Shown: one piece after another, positions 1 to 6,081 of the stretch | Layout of the letters: every line of letters starts with the position of its first letter | Numbering within the stretch: the stretch's first letter is position 1 | Source of the DNA: Phycisphaerae bacterium | GTDB lineage: Bacteria; Planctomycetota; Phycisphaerae; UBA1845 | Reading direction: 5' to 3' | NCBI GenBank assembly: GCA_029260195.1 | Contig: JAJDDS010000647.1 | Span: 1-6,289, forward strand | DNA: 6,289 bases | Position numbers and translations under genes: made by a program | Notes under the pieces: model-generated | Seen by the model: only the letters and a program-made list of their open reading frames with translations | Told to the model about the DNA's origin: nothing | Databases searched by the model: none

Positions 1-1
1 C

Positions 2-706
2 CAGTTGGAGCCCGTGGGGGATTGGCTGAAGGCGTCGGACAAGCCCAAGGTGGTGATGGATCATCACGTGACGCGGGACGAGTTGGCGGATGCGTACTTG
101 ATCGACGAGGGAGCGCCGGCGGCGTGCGCAATTCTGTACGATTGGGCACACGCCACGAATATCGAGTTGGACTCGGTGGCTGCGCGGGCGCTATACGTCG
201 GACTAGCGACGGACACGGGGTGGTTTCGGTTTTCGAACTGCGGCGCCAGGACGCTGGAGATCGCGGCGGATCTGGTTCGTCGGGGCGTGGTTCCCCACGC
301 GATCTATGACCGGTTGTTTCAATCGGAATCCACCGCGCGGATCCGATTGCTCGGGGCCGTGCTCGATGCGATGGAGGTTCATGACGGAGAACGCCTGGCG
401 ATTCTGGCGGTGACGAAAGACATCTTCACCAGGACGGGAGCGACACCGGCGGATACGGAGGATCTCATCAACCAAGCCCTTCGAGTTCGGTCCGTGGATG
501 TCGCCGTGTTGCTGTCGGAGCACGAGCCCGGGCTGACGAAGGCCAGCTTCCGCAGCAAGAACGCCGTGGACGTCGCCGCCATCGCCTCCGACTTCGGCGG
601 CGGCGGGCATGCGAAGGCGGCTGGTGCACGGTTCGCCGCATCGATTGACGATGCCAAGCGGCAAGTGATCGCGCGCCTCACCGGTATTGAAAGGCCAAGA
701 GAATGA
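2..706 (+). CDS. nrnA: DHH/DHHA1 phosphoesterase, NrnA-like (5' end outside window)
   Basis: This is the C-terminal 235 residues of a DHH-superfamily phosphoesterase. The reading frame is already open at base 2, so the first in-window start-like codon (TTG at 5) is not the real start. Numbering from that TTG, the signature DHH is at residues 19-21 and a further acidic motif (ATDTGWFRFSN) at 68-78. The C-terminal DHHA1 substrate-binding domain ends in the glycine-rich motif GGGGHAKAAG at 198-207, preceded by SFRSKNAVDVAAIA. NrnA proteins are usually about 310-340 residues, so roughly 90-100 N-terminal residues, carrying the first Asp metal ligands, are missing. The family is cytoplasmic and Mn-dependent; it degrades nano-RNA and, in many members, dephosphorylates pAp. 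The NrnA assignment over other DHH/DHHA1 enzymes comes from the spacing and the EDLINQ segment (152-157) and was not tested by search. Its stop overlaps the next gene's start (ATGA). Confidence 0.88.
   Translation, partial: QLEPVGDWLKASDKPKVVMDHHVTRDELADAYLIDEGAPAACAILYDWAHATNIELDSVAARALYVGLATDTGWFRFSNCGARTLEIAADLVRRGVVPHAIYDRLFQSESTARIRLLGAVLDAMEVHDGERLAILAVTKDIFTRTGATPADTEDLINQALRVRSVDVAVLLSEHEPGLTKASFRSKNAVDVAAIASDFGGGGHAKAAGARFAASIDDAKRQVIARLTGIERPRE
690..694 (+). promoter_or_regulatory. Ribosome-binding site for the 742-residue exported protein
   Basis: AAAGG lies 8 bases before the ATG at 703, inside the last codons of the DHH gene. With the ATGA overlap this supports ATG 703 as the start and suggests coupled translation. 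Confidence 0.5.
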
Positions 707-2931
707 GCATTCAATTTGGATCCCGGATTCCCACGTTCGTGTTCGCCACCGTCGCGCTTTGCGCGTCGCATTCGTTCGCCGCGAAGCCGCTCAGCAATTT
801 GATGCCCGGACCGACCGTGGTGTATGTCGAGTGGGCGGGGGCTGACGCGGTGGCAGCCGCGCAAGCGGACACGCCGTTCGGGAGGCTGGCGGCTGATCCG
901 GGCGTCGCGCGACTCATTGACGAGGCGAAGCGGTCGCTGGAGATCATCATCACCGGGCAGGCGGCTGCGGGGGGCGACGCGCAAACCGCCGAAGCGGCGA
1001 TGCGCGTGCTCGGAACACTGTGGCGGCAACCGCTGGCGCTCGATGTGCTTGGACTTGTGATGACCGAAGCCGGCCCATCACTGGAGGCGGTGCTGGCGGT
1101 GGATGTGGGAGATGCCGACGCGCAGGCTTTCATGGCGGCGATCGAGACACTACTTACGAACGCGTTGCATCTGCCGCCGGCCGCGCCGGAGCAGGTCGGA
1201 AAGCACGCGTTCAAGCGATTCGACCTCCCGTTCGTACCAGCCGTGCGGTACGGCACTGTGGGCGAGCGCTTCATCCTCACCGTGGGACAGGCGACGACGG
1301 ACAAGGTGCTGTCAACCATCAATGGCAACGCCGAGACCGTGGACCGCGATCCGTCGCTCGCCGCGGGAATGAAGAAGATCGGAGTGACAGGGCGTGACAC
1401 TCTGTCAATCGTCCACCTCAACACAGCCGCGGCACTGGATCAGGCGCGGGCGTTCTGGTCGGCGATGAACGCGGTGAATCCGCCGGCGCTTCCACAGGAA
1501 TTCGAGTCCGTTCTCGATGCCGCGTCCCTGACACGATTGACTGCGATAACGGGACTGTGGCAAATCGACGGCGATGCCTATCGCGAGACGTGGTTCGTCG
1601 CGATTCCGCCGAAGAACGGTACACCGAAGTGGATGAACCAAAAGCCGATCACAAACGCGGACATCGCGATGGTCCCCGCCGACGCCACGTTCGCCAAGAT
1701 CGCCAACTTCCGCGTGCGTGATTTGTACGACGGGCTCCTGCACGTTGCGGACGCGGTCGGTCCGCCCGCGCAAACAAAGATCGCCAACGCCATCGCGACG
1801 GTTGACGGCGTCTTGGGACTGCGGATCAAGGACGACATCCTCGACGTGCTGGACGACGGGTGGGTGTGGTACATCAGCCCATCGAGCGGCGGCTTTCTCC
1901 TGACCGGGTTGACGGGATTGATCGAGGTCAAGGACGCCCAGCGGGCGATCGATCTGATAGAGCGGCTGGTGCGTCACATCGACAAAACGGTGGGGCCGGG
2001 CGTCGTCGGTCTCGGACGGACGCGGTACAAGGACAAGGACATCGGGTACGTGAGCGTGACGGGGGCACCCGTGCCAATCGCGCCCGCGTGGACGGTGCAC
2101 AAGCGGCACATTGTGGTGGGGCTCCACCCGCAGACAGTGATGCGCGCGATCGATCATCTGACGGAGACGCAATCGGCGCGCTCGCTGTTGGACAATCCGG
2201 ATTTCGTCCGGGCGCGAAAGGCTGTTCCGCGTGAGTGTACTGGTATCGTCTACTCGGACACCAAGTCAGCCGTGACGCAGCTATATCGCCTGGCGCTGCC
2301 GGCCATGACGGCGTTGACGTCGTGGGCGCGAGGCAACGGAGTGCCGGCTGCCACGCCCGCGCTCTTGCCGACACTTGACACGGTGACGTCGGGATTGTTC
2401 GGAGACATCATAGCCGTTTCCTCGGATTCCGACGGCATGCTATTCGTCACGCACGGTCCATGGCCCGCGAGCGGGTACTTCACAGCCACTCCCGTCATCA
2501 CAGCCGCACTGGGTACGTCGGTCTTGGTCCCGAGTCTGGCGCGCGCGCGTGAGCTGTCGAAGCGGGTGGTGAGCGCGTCGAATGCGCGGGCAATCGTAGG
2601 GGCGTGTCGAGCGTACGCCGAGGACCACGACGGTCGATTTCCACCGGATTTGGAGACGTTGATGAATCGCGGGGACATCGATCGATCTGTGCTCCGTTCG
2701 CCGCGCGACGATGGAAACGGCATGTCGTACCTGTACGTTTCGGGGCGGACGCTGGAGAGTGACGGGGACGCCGTGGTGCTGTACGAAAAACCCGATATCG
2801 GAACGCGCGACGGGTCGGCGGTCGGGTTTGTCGACGGACGCGCCGAGTGGCTCGCCGACGACGACGTAAAAAAAGTGTTGCGGAAGGACGAGCAGAGGCT
2901 CAGGGTTCCCCGCCGCGAGTCACGTCCGTAG
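703..2931 (+). CDS. Exported protein, DUF3352-like with pseudopilin-like C-terminus
   Basis: Function unknown. A Sec-type signal peptide is visible: one Arg at residue 8, a hydrophobic core at 11-21, and a likely cleavage after SFA (24-26). Residues about 35-585 form a long mixed alpha/beta region resembling DUF3352. Phrases such as PGPTVVYVEWAGAD (36-49) and MVPADATFAKIANF (323-336) look like repeated unit beginnings. Segments near 182-245 and 461-524 also look like diverged copies of one another. From about 590 the character changes: GYFTATPVITAALG (591-604), PSLARARELSKR (610-621), SNARAIVGACRAYAEDHDGRFPP (626-648, the classic post-helix pseudopilin pattern) and a final VGFVDGRAEWL (707-717). 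That last part matches the H-X9-DG region of planctomycete pseudopilin-like proteins, but Thr701 stands where His is expected. The Glu typical of position 5 of pilins is also absent, so processing by prepilin peptidase is unlikely. The protein is probably periplasmic or envelope-associated. It overlaps the DHH gene by four bases, which implies one transcript but not a shared function. Confidence 0.85.
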   Translation: MSIQFGSRIPTFVFATVALCASHSFAAKPLSNLMPGPTVVYVEWAGADAVAAAQADTPFGRLAADPGVARLIDEAKRSLEIIITGQAAAGGDAQTAEAAMRVLGTLWRQPLALDVLGLVMTEAGPSLEAVLAVDVGDADAQAFMAAIETLLTNALHLPPAAPEQVGKHAFKRFDLPFVPAVRYGTVGERFILTVGQATTDKVLSTINGNAETVDRDPSLAAGMKKIGVTGRDTLSIVHLNTAAALDQARAFWSAMNAVNPPALPQEFESVLDAASLTRLTAITGLWQIDGDAYRETWFVAIPPKNGTPKWMNQKPITNADIAMVPADATFAKIANFRVRDLYDGLLHVADAVGPPAQTKIANAIATVDGVLGLRIKDDILDVLDDGWVWYISPSSGGFLLTGLTGLIEVKDAQRAIDLIERLVRHIDKTVGPGVVGLGRTRYKDKDIGYVSVTGAPVPIAPAWTVHKRHIVVGLHPQTVMRAIDHLTETQSARSLLDNPDFVRARKAVPRECTGIVYSDTKSAVTQLYRLALPAMTALTSWARGNGVPAATPALLPTLDTVTSGLFGDIIAVSSDSDGMLFVTHGPWPASGYFTATPVITAALGTSVLVPSLARARELSKRVVSASNARAIVGACRAYAEDHDGRFPPDLETLMNRGDIDRSVLRSPRDDGNGMSYLYVSGRTLESDGDAVVLYEKPDIGTRDGSAVGFVDGRAEWLADDDVKKVLRKDEQRLRVPRRESRP

Positions 2932-2948
2932 CCGTTGGCGCCACGGCT
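2930..2948. terminator. Hairpin overlapping the stop codon (possible terminator)
   Basis: AGCCGT (2930-2935) pairs with ACGGCT (2943-2948) around a 7-base loop, starting in the TAG stop of the 742-residue protein gene. The stem has six perfect base pairs. No T-run follows, so it is not a canonical intrinsic terminator; it may help end transcription or protect the 3' end. Confidence 0.3.
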
Positions 2949-2975
2949 GGTCATCAAGAGGCGCGAAGGGAGGGT

Positions 2976-2998
2976 CCGATTGGCACTGGCCAAATCGG
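2976..2998. terminator. Hairpin between convergent genes (possible bidirectional terminator)
   Basis: CCGATTGGC (2976-2984) pairs with GCCAAATCGG (2989-2998) across a four-base loop, giving nine base pairs with one bulged A at 2992. It lies in the 71-base gap between two genes that end facing each other, four bases from the DUF971 stop, which is where a shared terminator would be expected. Neither flank has a clear T-run, so intrinsic termination is only a possibility. Confidence 0.4.
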
Positions 2999-3002
2999 TG
3001 GC

Positions 3003-3362
3003 CTACGAATCCTCATCCATCGCGCGCAGGTACTTGTAGTCGTAAATCCCCGCGTCGTGGCCGTCGGACCACACAAGTTGAACGGCGTACGAACCGACCA
3101 ACCGGGCGTTGGCCAGCGATATCTCCGATGGCGCCTGCTTCAGAACCGGCAGCAGATCGGTCGACTGCGTCTCCCGCTCCGTCCGACACGTCGCGCACGG
3201 GCAGTTCTTGCGAAGACGGACGGCCGAAAAAACGCTCTCACGACCGTCGCGCCACGTCACCCGCAGCTCCTGCTCCGCGCGCTTCAGCTTCAACTCCGAC
3301 GGAGTCGTCCGGTCGGAAGAAACATCCGCTCCGTGTGCCGGTGTTGCCGAATCGCTGACCAT
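3003..3362 (-). CDS. DUF971 protein (gamma-butyrobetaine hydroxylase-like N-terminal domain)
   Basis: A 119-residue protein made almost entirely of one DUF971 domain (about residues 20-115). The family pattern is clear: PSELKLKRAEQELRVTWRDG (21-40), LRKNCPCATC (50-59) and VGSYAVQLVWSDGHDAGIYDY (89-109). Cys54, Cys56, Cys59 and His102 correspond to the Cys3His zinc site known from the N-terminal domain of gamma-butyrobetaine hydroxylase. Here the domain stands alone, with no dioxygenase attached, so it is not a carnitine-synthesis enzyme. The same domain occurs at the C-terminus of the plastid Fe-S scaffold HCF101, so a role in Fe-S or metal handling has been suggested, but stand-alone versions have no firm function. 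The first 20 residues are low-complexity and lack a signal, so it is probably cytoplasmic. The gene starts 11 bases after the stop of the HtrA-like protease gene and is probably on the same transcript. The upstream Shine-Dalgarno match is weak, so a start a few codons downstream cannot be excluded. Confidence 0.9.
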   Translation of the reverse strand: MVSDSATPAHGADVSSDRTTPSELKLKRAEQELRVTWRDGRESVFSAVRLRKNCPCATCRTERETQSTDLLPVLKQAPSEISLANARLVGSYAVQLVWSDGHDAGIYDYKYLRAMDEDS

Positions 3363-3373
3363 TGCAACCCAGG

Positions 3374-4729
3374 CTAACGGGCATAGAGCCGATGATCAAA
3401 CCGGATGGCTTCGACCCGCGAACGCCGACGACCGACCCGGTTGAACCGATAGACCGCCACATCGACCGGCGCGTCCGCCGGAACGTCCTGCAGCAACAGC
3501 CCGATTTTCTTCAGAGGCCACGCCTTGTGCCGACCAACGTACCCAAGAAGGTCGCCGGGTCGGATTCCGGCGCGCGCCGCGTGACTCCGCGGGTCCACTT
3601 CCGCGATCACCAGCCCCACGTCGCGGCGAATCCCAACGTCCATCGCCATGTCCGCCGCGAGCGGCGTCAACCGCAGGCCAAGCCTCCGCCACGCCAACTC
3701 CGCGTCGTCCAGCTTCGGCACATCGGTCAGCTTGACCGTCACCTGCCGCGTTCGCCCGTCGCGCGACACGGTCATCTTCACCGTGTCCCCCGCACGACGC
3801 CCCAGCATGGCGATCGAGAAATCGACGGACCGCGTCACCGGAACTCCGTCGACAGCGGTTACCACGTCCGCCAACCGGACCCCGGCCTTGGCGGCGGGGC
3901 TGCCGTCTTGCAACTCGACAACCTCCGGCTCCGCGCCCGCCACCCGCATCCCGAACTCCACCTGATAAAGCTTCGTTATATCGAGCATTTCGGGGATCAT
4001 CGCGCGCAGGTGATCGACCGGAATCGCGAATCCCACGTTTTGTGCATCCGGACGTATCGCCGTGTTCACCCCGATCAGCTCACCGGCTGCGTTCAGCAGC
4101 GGACCGCCCGAGTTGCCCGGGTTGATGCTGGCGTCCGTCTGAATCAAGTCACGGTAGACGGTGTTTTCATTGAATTGTAGCGTGCGATTCAGCGCGCTGA
4201 TGACACCGCGCGTGATCGAGTTTTCGAGCCCAAACGGGTTGCCGATCGCGATCGCATCTTCGCCGAGCATGATGTCGTCGCTGCGGCCGAGCTTGAGCGG
4301 TGTCAACGGCGAGTCCGGCTCGATCCAGAGCACCGCCAGGTCATGACGCTGGTCTCTCGCGACCACATGGGCGTCGTACTCTCGCCCGTCGGCGAACCGG
4401 ACGCGATGATCCGTCGATCGCGCCACCACGTGATCGTTGGTCACGATGTACCCGTCTTCGTGGATCACAAACCCGCTGCCGCTCGTCGTCTGCGGATACT
4501 CGAAAATCTCGTCGAACATGCCGAAGATCGACGACCGACGAAACTCCAGCTTCTGCGTCGCCGAGATATTCAAAACCGAGTCGCGGACTTGCTCGACCAC
4601 CTCGACAATGTGCGTTCGCCGCACGCGCCGCGATTCCTCCCGGTCGAGATCGTCCGCCGCGATCGCACCCGCCGACAACCAGAGCGCCACCGCCAAACCA
4701 CGCACACCAAGCAATGCCCACCGCTTCAT
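3374..4729 (-). CDS. htrA: HtrA/DegP-type periplasmic serine protease with two PDZ domains
   Basis: A 451-residue Do-like (S1C) protease. It begins with a signal peptide: positive start MKR, hydrophobic core at about 8-20, probable cleavage after AIA (22-24). The trypsin-like domain spans about 38-250 with a full catalytic triad: His100 in TNDHVV, Asp130 in RHDLAVL and Ser207 in GNSGGP. The segment 67-77 (SIFGMFDEIFE) is in the position of the regulatory LA loop. PDZ1 covers about 255-335 (DGSPAAKAGVRLADVVTAVD) and PDZ2 about 345-440 (AARAGIRPGDLLGYVG). The length and domain order are those of DegP/DegQ, enzymes that degrade or refold damaged proteins in the periplasm, often as cage-like oligomers. 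All catalytic residues are present, so it should be active. The ATG at 4729 is well supported by a GGAGGA site five bases upstream and by the signal peptide that follows it. A promoter candidate lies 73 bases upstream and the DUF971 gene follows after 11 bases. Confidence 0.95.
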   Translation of the reverse strand: MKRWALLGVRGLAVALWLSAGAIAADDLDREESRRVRRTHIVEVVEQVRDSVLNISATQKLEFRRSSIFGMFDEIFEYPQTTSGSGFVIHEDGYIVTNDHVVARSTDHRVRFADGREYDAHVVARDQRHDLAVLWIEPDSPLTPLKLGRSDDIMLGEDAIAIGNPFGLENSITRGVISALNRTLQFNENTVYRDLIQTDASINPGNSGGPLLNAAGELIGVNTAIRPDAQNVGFAIPVDHLRAMIPEMLDITKLYQVEFGMRVAGAEPEVVELQDGSPAAKAGVRLADVVTAVDGVPVTRSVDFSIAMLGRRAGDTVKMTVSRDGRTRQVTVKLTDVPKLDDAELAWRRLGLRLTPLAADMAMDVGIRRDVGLVIAEVDPRSHAARAGIRPGDLLGYVGRHKAWPLKKIGLLLQDVPADAPVDVAVYRFNRVGRRRSRVEAIRFDHRLYAR

Positions 4730-4734
4730 CGGCG

Positions 4735-4740
4735 TCCTCC
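4735..4740 (-). promoter_or_regulatory. Strong ribosome-binding site for the protease gene
   Basis: On the minus strand GGAGGA is followed by five bases and then the ATG at 4729. It is the best Shine-Dalgarno match in the window and fixes the protease start. Confidence 0.75.
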
Positions 4741-4801
4741 GTCAGCCACCATGTCCCTTCGAATGACGCTTCATATCGCGCGCACCTGTCGCGTCGACAC
4801 A

Positions 4802-4828
4802 ATCATACAATCGCGAGCATAATGTCAA
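4802..4828 (-). promoter_or_regulatory. Sigma70-type promoter candidate for protease and DUF971 genes
   Basis: On the minus strand a perfect TTGACA (4823-4828) is followed after 15 bases by TATGAT (4802-4807), one mismatch from TATAAT. It lies in the 107-base gap between the hydrolase stop (4837) and the protease ATG (4729), leaving a leader of roughly 65 bases. The spacer is shorter than the usual 16-18 bases, which weakens the call, but two near-consensus boxes in a short AT-richer patch of GC-rich DNA are notable. It would let the protease be expressed apart from the upstream hydrolase. Confidence 0.5.
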
Positions 4829-4836
4829 GACGCTAC

Positions 4837-5964
4837 CTACCGGACCTGCTGCCACCTGGAACCTCGTCCCACCCGCTCCTCTTCCGCCAACGGCTGCGCC
4901 AGGTCGCTCATCGCGCGCTGGTCCACCGCGTCTACCGGTTCGATGCCCGCCAAATGACGATCGAAGAACGCAACCAGCCGCCGCGCGTACTCCTCCGGCT
5001 GCTGGTTCACGCTCTGATTGTGGCGCCCACCCGGAACCGTCCACAGGTACTTTGGATCGCCCGCCAGACGATACAGCATCTGCGCCTGCTCCACCGGGAT
5101 GTAGCTGTCGCGCTCACCGTGGATCAACAGTATCGGCATCCCGTGCATCCGGTTCAGCGCGCCGCGCACCGACGGATACCGGCAGCGGAACGCCTTCTCA
5201 GCCTGTACCATCACCAGCCAGCGCAGGAAACGCCAGAATGTCGGCGGGTGGTTTTCATACGCGAACCGCAGCTTCGCGAAAATGCGCGCCCAGCGTTTCA
5301 GATGAAACTCCAGCACGGTGTCGCTGCTGAACGCCCCGTCGGTTGCGATGGCCCGAACGCTATCGAGTCCCTCGCTCGCCAGAATCGCCGCTCCCCCGCC
5401 GCGCGACAGGCCGAACAACCCCACCTCCCGAGGCCGACCCTGTTCTTCGAGCCACGCCTCGACGTACGCGATCGCTCCCAGCATATCCGATTGCTCCCGA
5501 TCGCTCGGGAACTGCCTCGGTTTATACCCTTCCTCGCCGGGCGACTCGCCATGCCCGCGGAAATCAAACGCGAAAACATCGTACCCCGCGTCGCGCAATG
5601 GGCGACCATACCGGCAGTAGCACCACCGGTCCACACCAAATTCATGCGCGAAGATCACCGCCCCCTTGCGCGGACCGTCCGACGCTGCCAACGCAATCGT
5701 TCCCCGCAGTGCGTGCCCGTCGAATGCGTTGAACGAAACCGATTCACCTTCGACCGGACCCGACTCCCGCGAATCGGGCCAAACCGGCGGCGCGAATTCA
5801 TCGATGATGTTCAGCGCAATCCGAACGTACTTGCGGATGATCGCTGCCGGGATCGTCGTCAAGACCACGACAGTCGTCGCGATACTCATCAACGCCCAGT
5901 TGCGCGCCGCGAACTCCCACACCGCGTTCAACAACACTGGGTTCTGAAGACCAAACGGATACAA
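4837..5964 (-). CDS. Membrane-anchored alpha/beta hydrolase
   Basis: An alpha/beta-hydrolase-fold protein, 375 residues from the chosen start. Key elements, numbered from that start: a probable N-terminal membrane segment at about 23-43 (WALMSIATTVVVLTTIPAAI) followed by RKYVR; AFDGHALRGT (80-89), the typical opening strand; FAHEFG (105-110), likely the oxyanion-hole region; FRGHGES (135-141); the nucleophile elbow GLSRGG with Ser187 (185-190); the acid in GERDSYIP (Asp286); and the catalytic His in GGRHNQSV (His315). The triad is complete. The organisation resembles serine esterase/lipase or peptidase-like hydrolases anchored in the inner membrane; substrate unknown. Start choice is open. 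The frame is open back to TTG at 6054, directly after a stop. I prefer TTG 5964 because GAGGTG sits five bases upstream. ATG 5889 would also keep the membrane helix but has no ribosome-binding site. It lies downstream of the 2-hydroxyacid dehydrogenase gene in the same direction. Confidence 0.85.
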   Translation of the reverse strand: MYPFGLQNPVLLNAVWEFAARNWALMSIATTVVVLTTIPAAIIRKYVRIALNIIDEFAPPVWPDSRESGPVEGESVSFNAFDGHALRGTIALAASDGPRKGAVIFAHEFGVDRWCYCRYGRPLRDAGYDVFAFDFRGHGESPGEEGYKPRQFPSDREQSDMLGAIAYVEAWLEEQGRPREVGLFGLSRGGGAAILASEGLDSVRAIATDGAFSSDTVLEFHLKRWARIFAKLRFAYENHPPTFWRFLRWLVMVQAEKAFRCRYPSVRGALNRMHGMPILLIHGERDSYIPVEQAQMLYRLAGDPKYLWTVPGGRHNQSVNQQPEEYARRLVAFFDRHLAGIEPVDAVDQRAMSDLAQPLAEEERVGRGSRWQQVR

Positions 5965-5969
5965 GTCCG

Positions 5970-5975
5970 CACCTC
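5970..5975 (-). promoter_or_regulatory. Putative ribosome-binding site for the alpha/beta hydrolase
   Basis: GAGGTG on the minus strand is five bases before the TTG at 5964. It is the best Shine-Dalgarno match among the possible hydrolase starts (6054, 5964, 5889) and the reason for the start chosen. Confidence 0.4.
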
Positions 5976-5988
5976 GCGCAATCGTTTT

Positions 5989-6010
5989 GGCGCCTTCCGC
6001 GCCCCCCCCC
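5989..6010 (-). other. G9 homopolymer and short hairpin before the hydrolase start
   Basis: On the minus strand nine consecutive G (6002-6010) run into GGCGC, a GGAAG loop and GCGCC (5989-6003), a five-base-pair hairpin. If translation starts at 5964 this lies in the leader, 25-46 bases upstream; if it starts at 6054, the G-run is coding (Gly codons) and length changes would shift the frame. Confidence 0.4.
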
Positions 6011-6081
6011 TCCGCCGCGCACCGTGGTACATGTATCGTCACACGCGCCGCCAATCAAGTATCCGTTTTCCCGCCCAAGAA

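Noticed and set aside
754..765. Possible lipoprotein lipobox (VALC, residues 17-20) in the exported protein
   Set aside because: The residue before Cys is Leu, not Gly, Ala or Ser, and a normal signal peptidase I site follows at SFA; an ordinary signal peptide fits better.
1405..2172. A 255-codon open frame on the - strand inside the exported-protein gene
   Set aside because: It is rich in Arg and His, lacks a ribosome-binding site and any recognisable domain, and lies opposite a frame with signal peptide and domain structure; it is a shadow.
3362..4180. A 272-codon open frame on the + strand opposite the protease gene
   Set aside because: The opposite strand encodes a complete catalytic triad and PDZ motifs; this frame is an Arg/His/Pro-rich shadow.
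4427..4435. TNDHVV rather than TNAHVV or TNYHVI around the protease catalytic His
   Set aside because: The residue between Asn and His varies widely in active HtrA proteins, so this is not a sign of lost activity.
6028..6035. Perfect 8-base palindrome TACATGTA upstream of the hydrolase
   Set aside because: Too short to call an operator, has no second copy nearby and no extended flanking symmetry.
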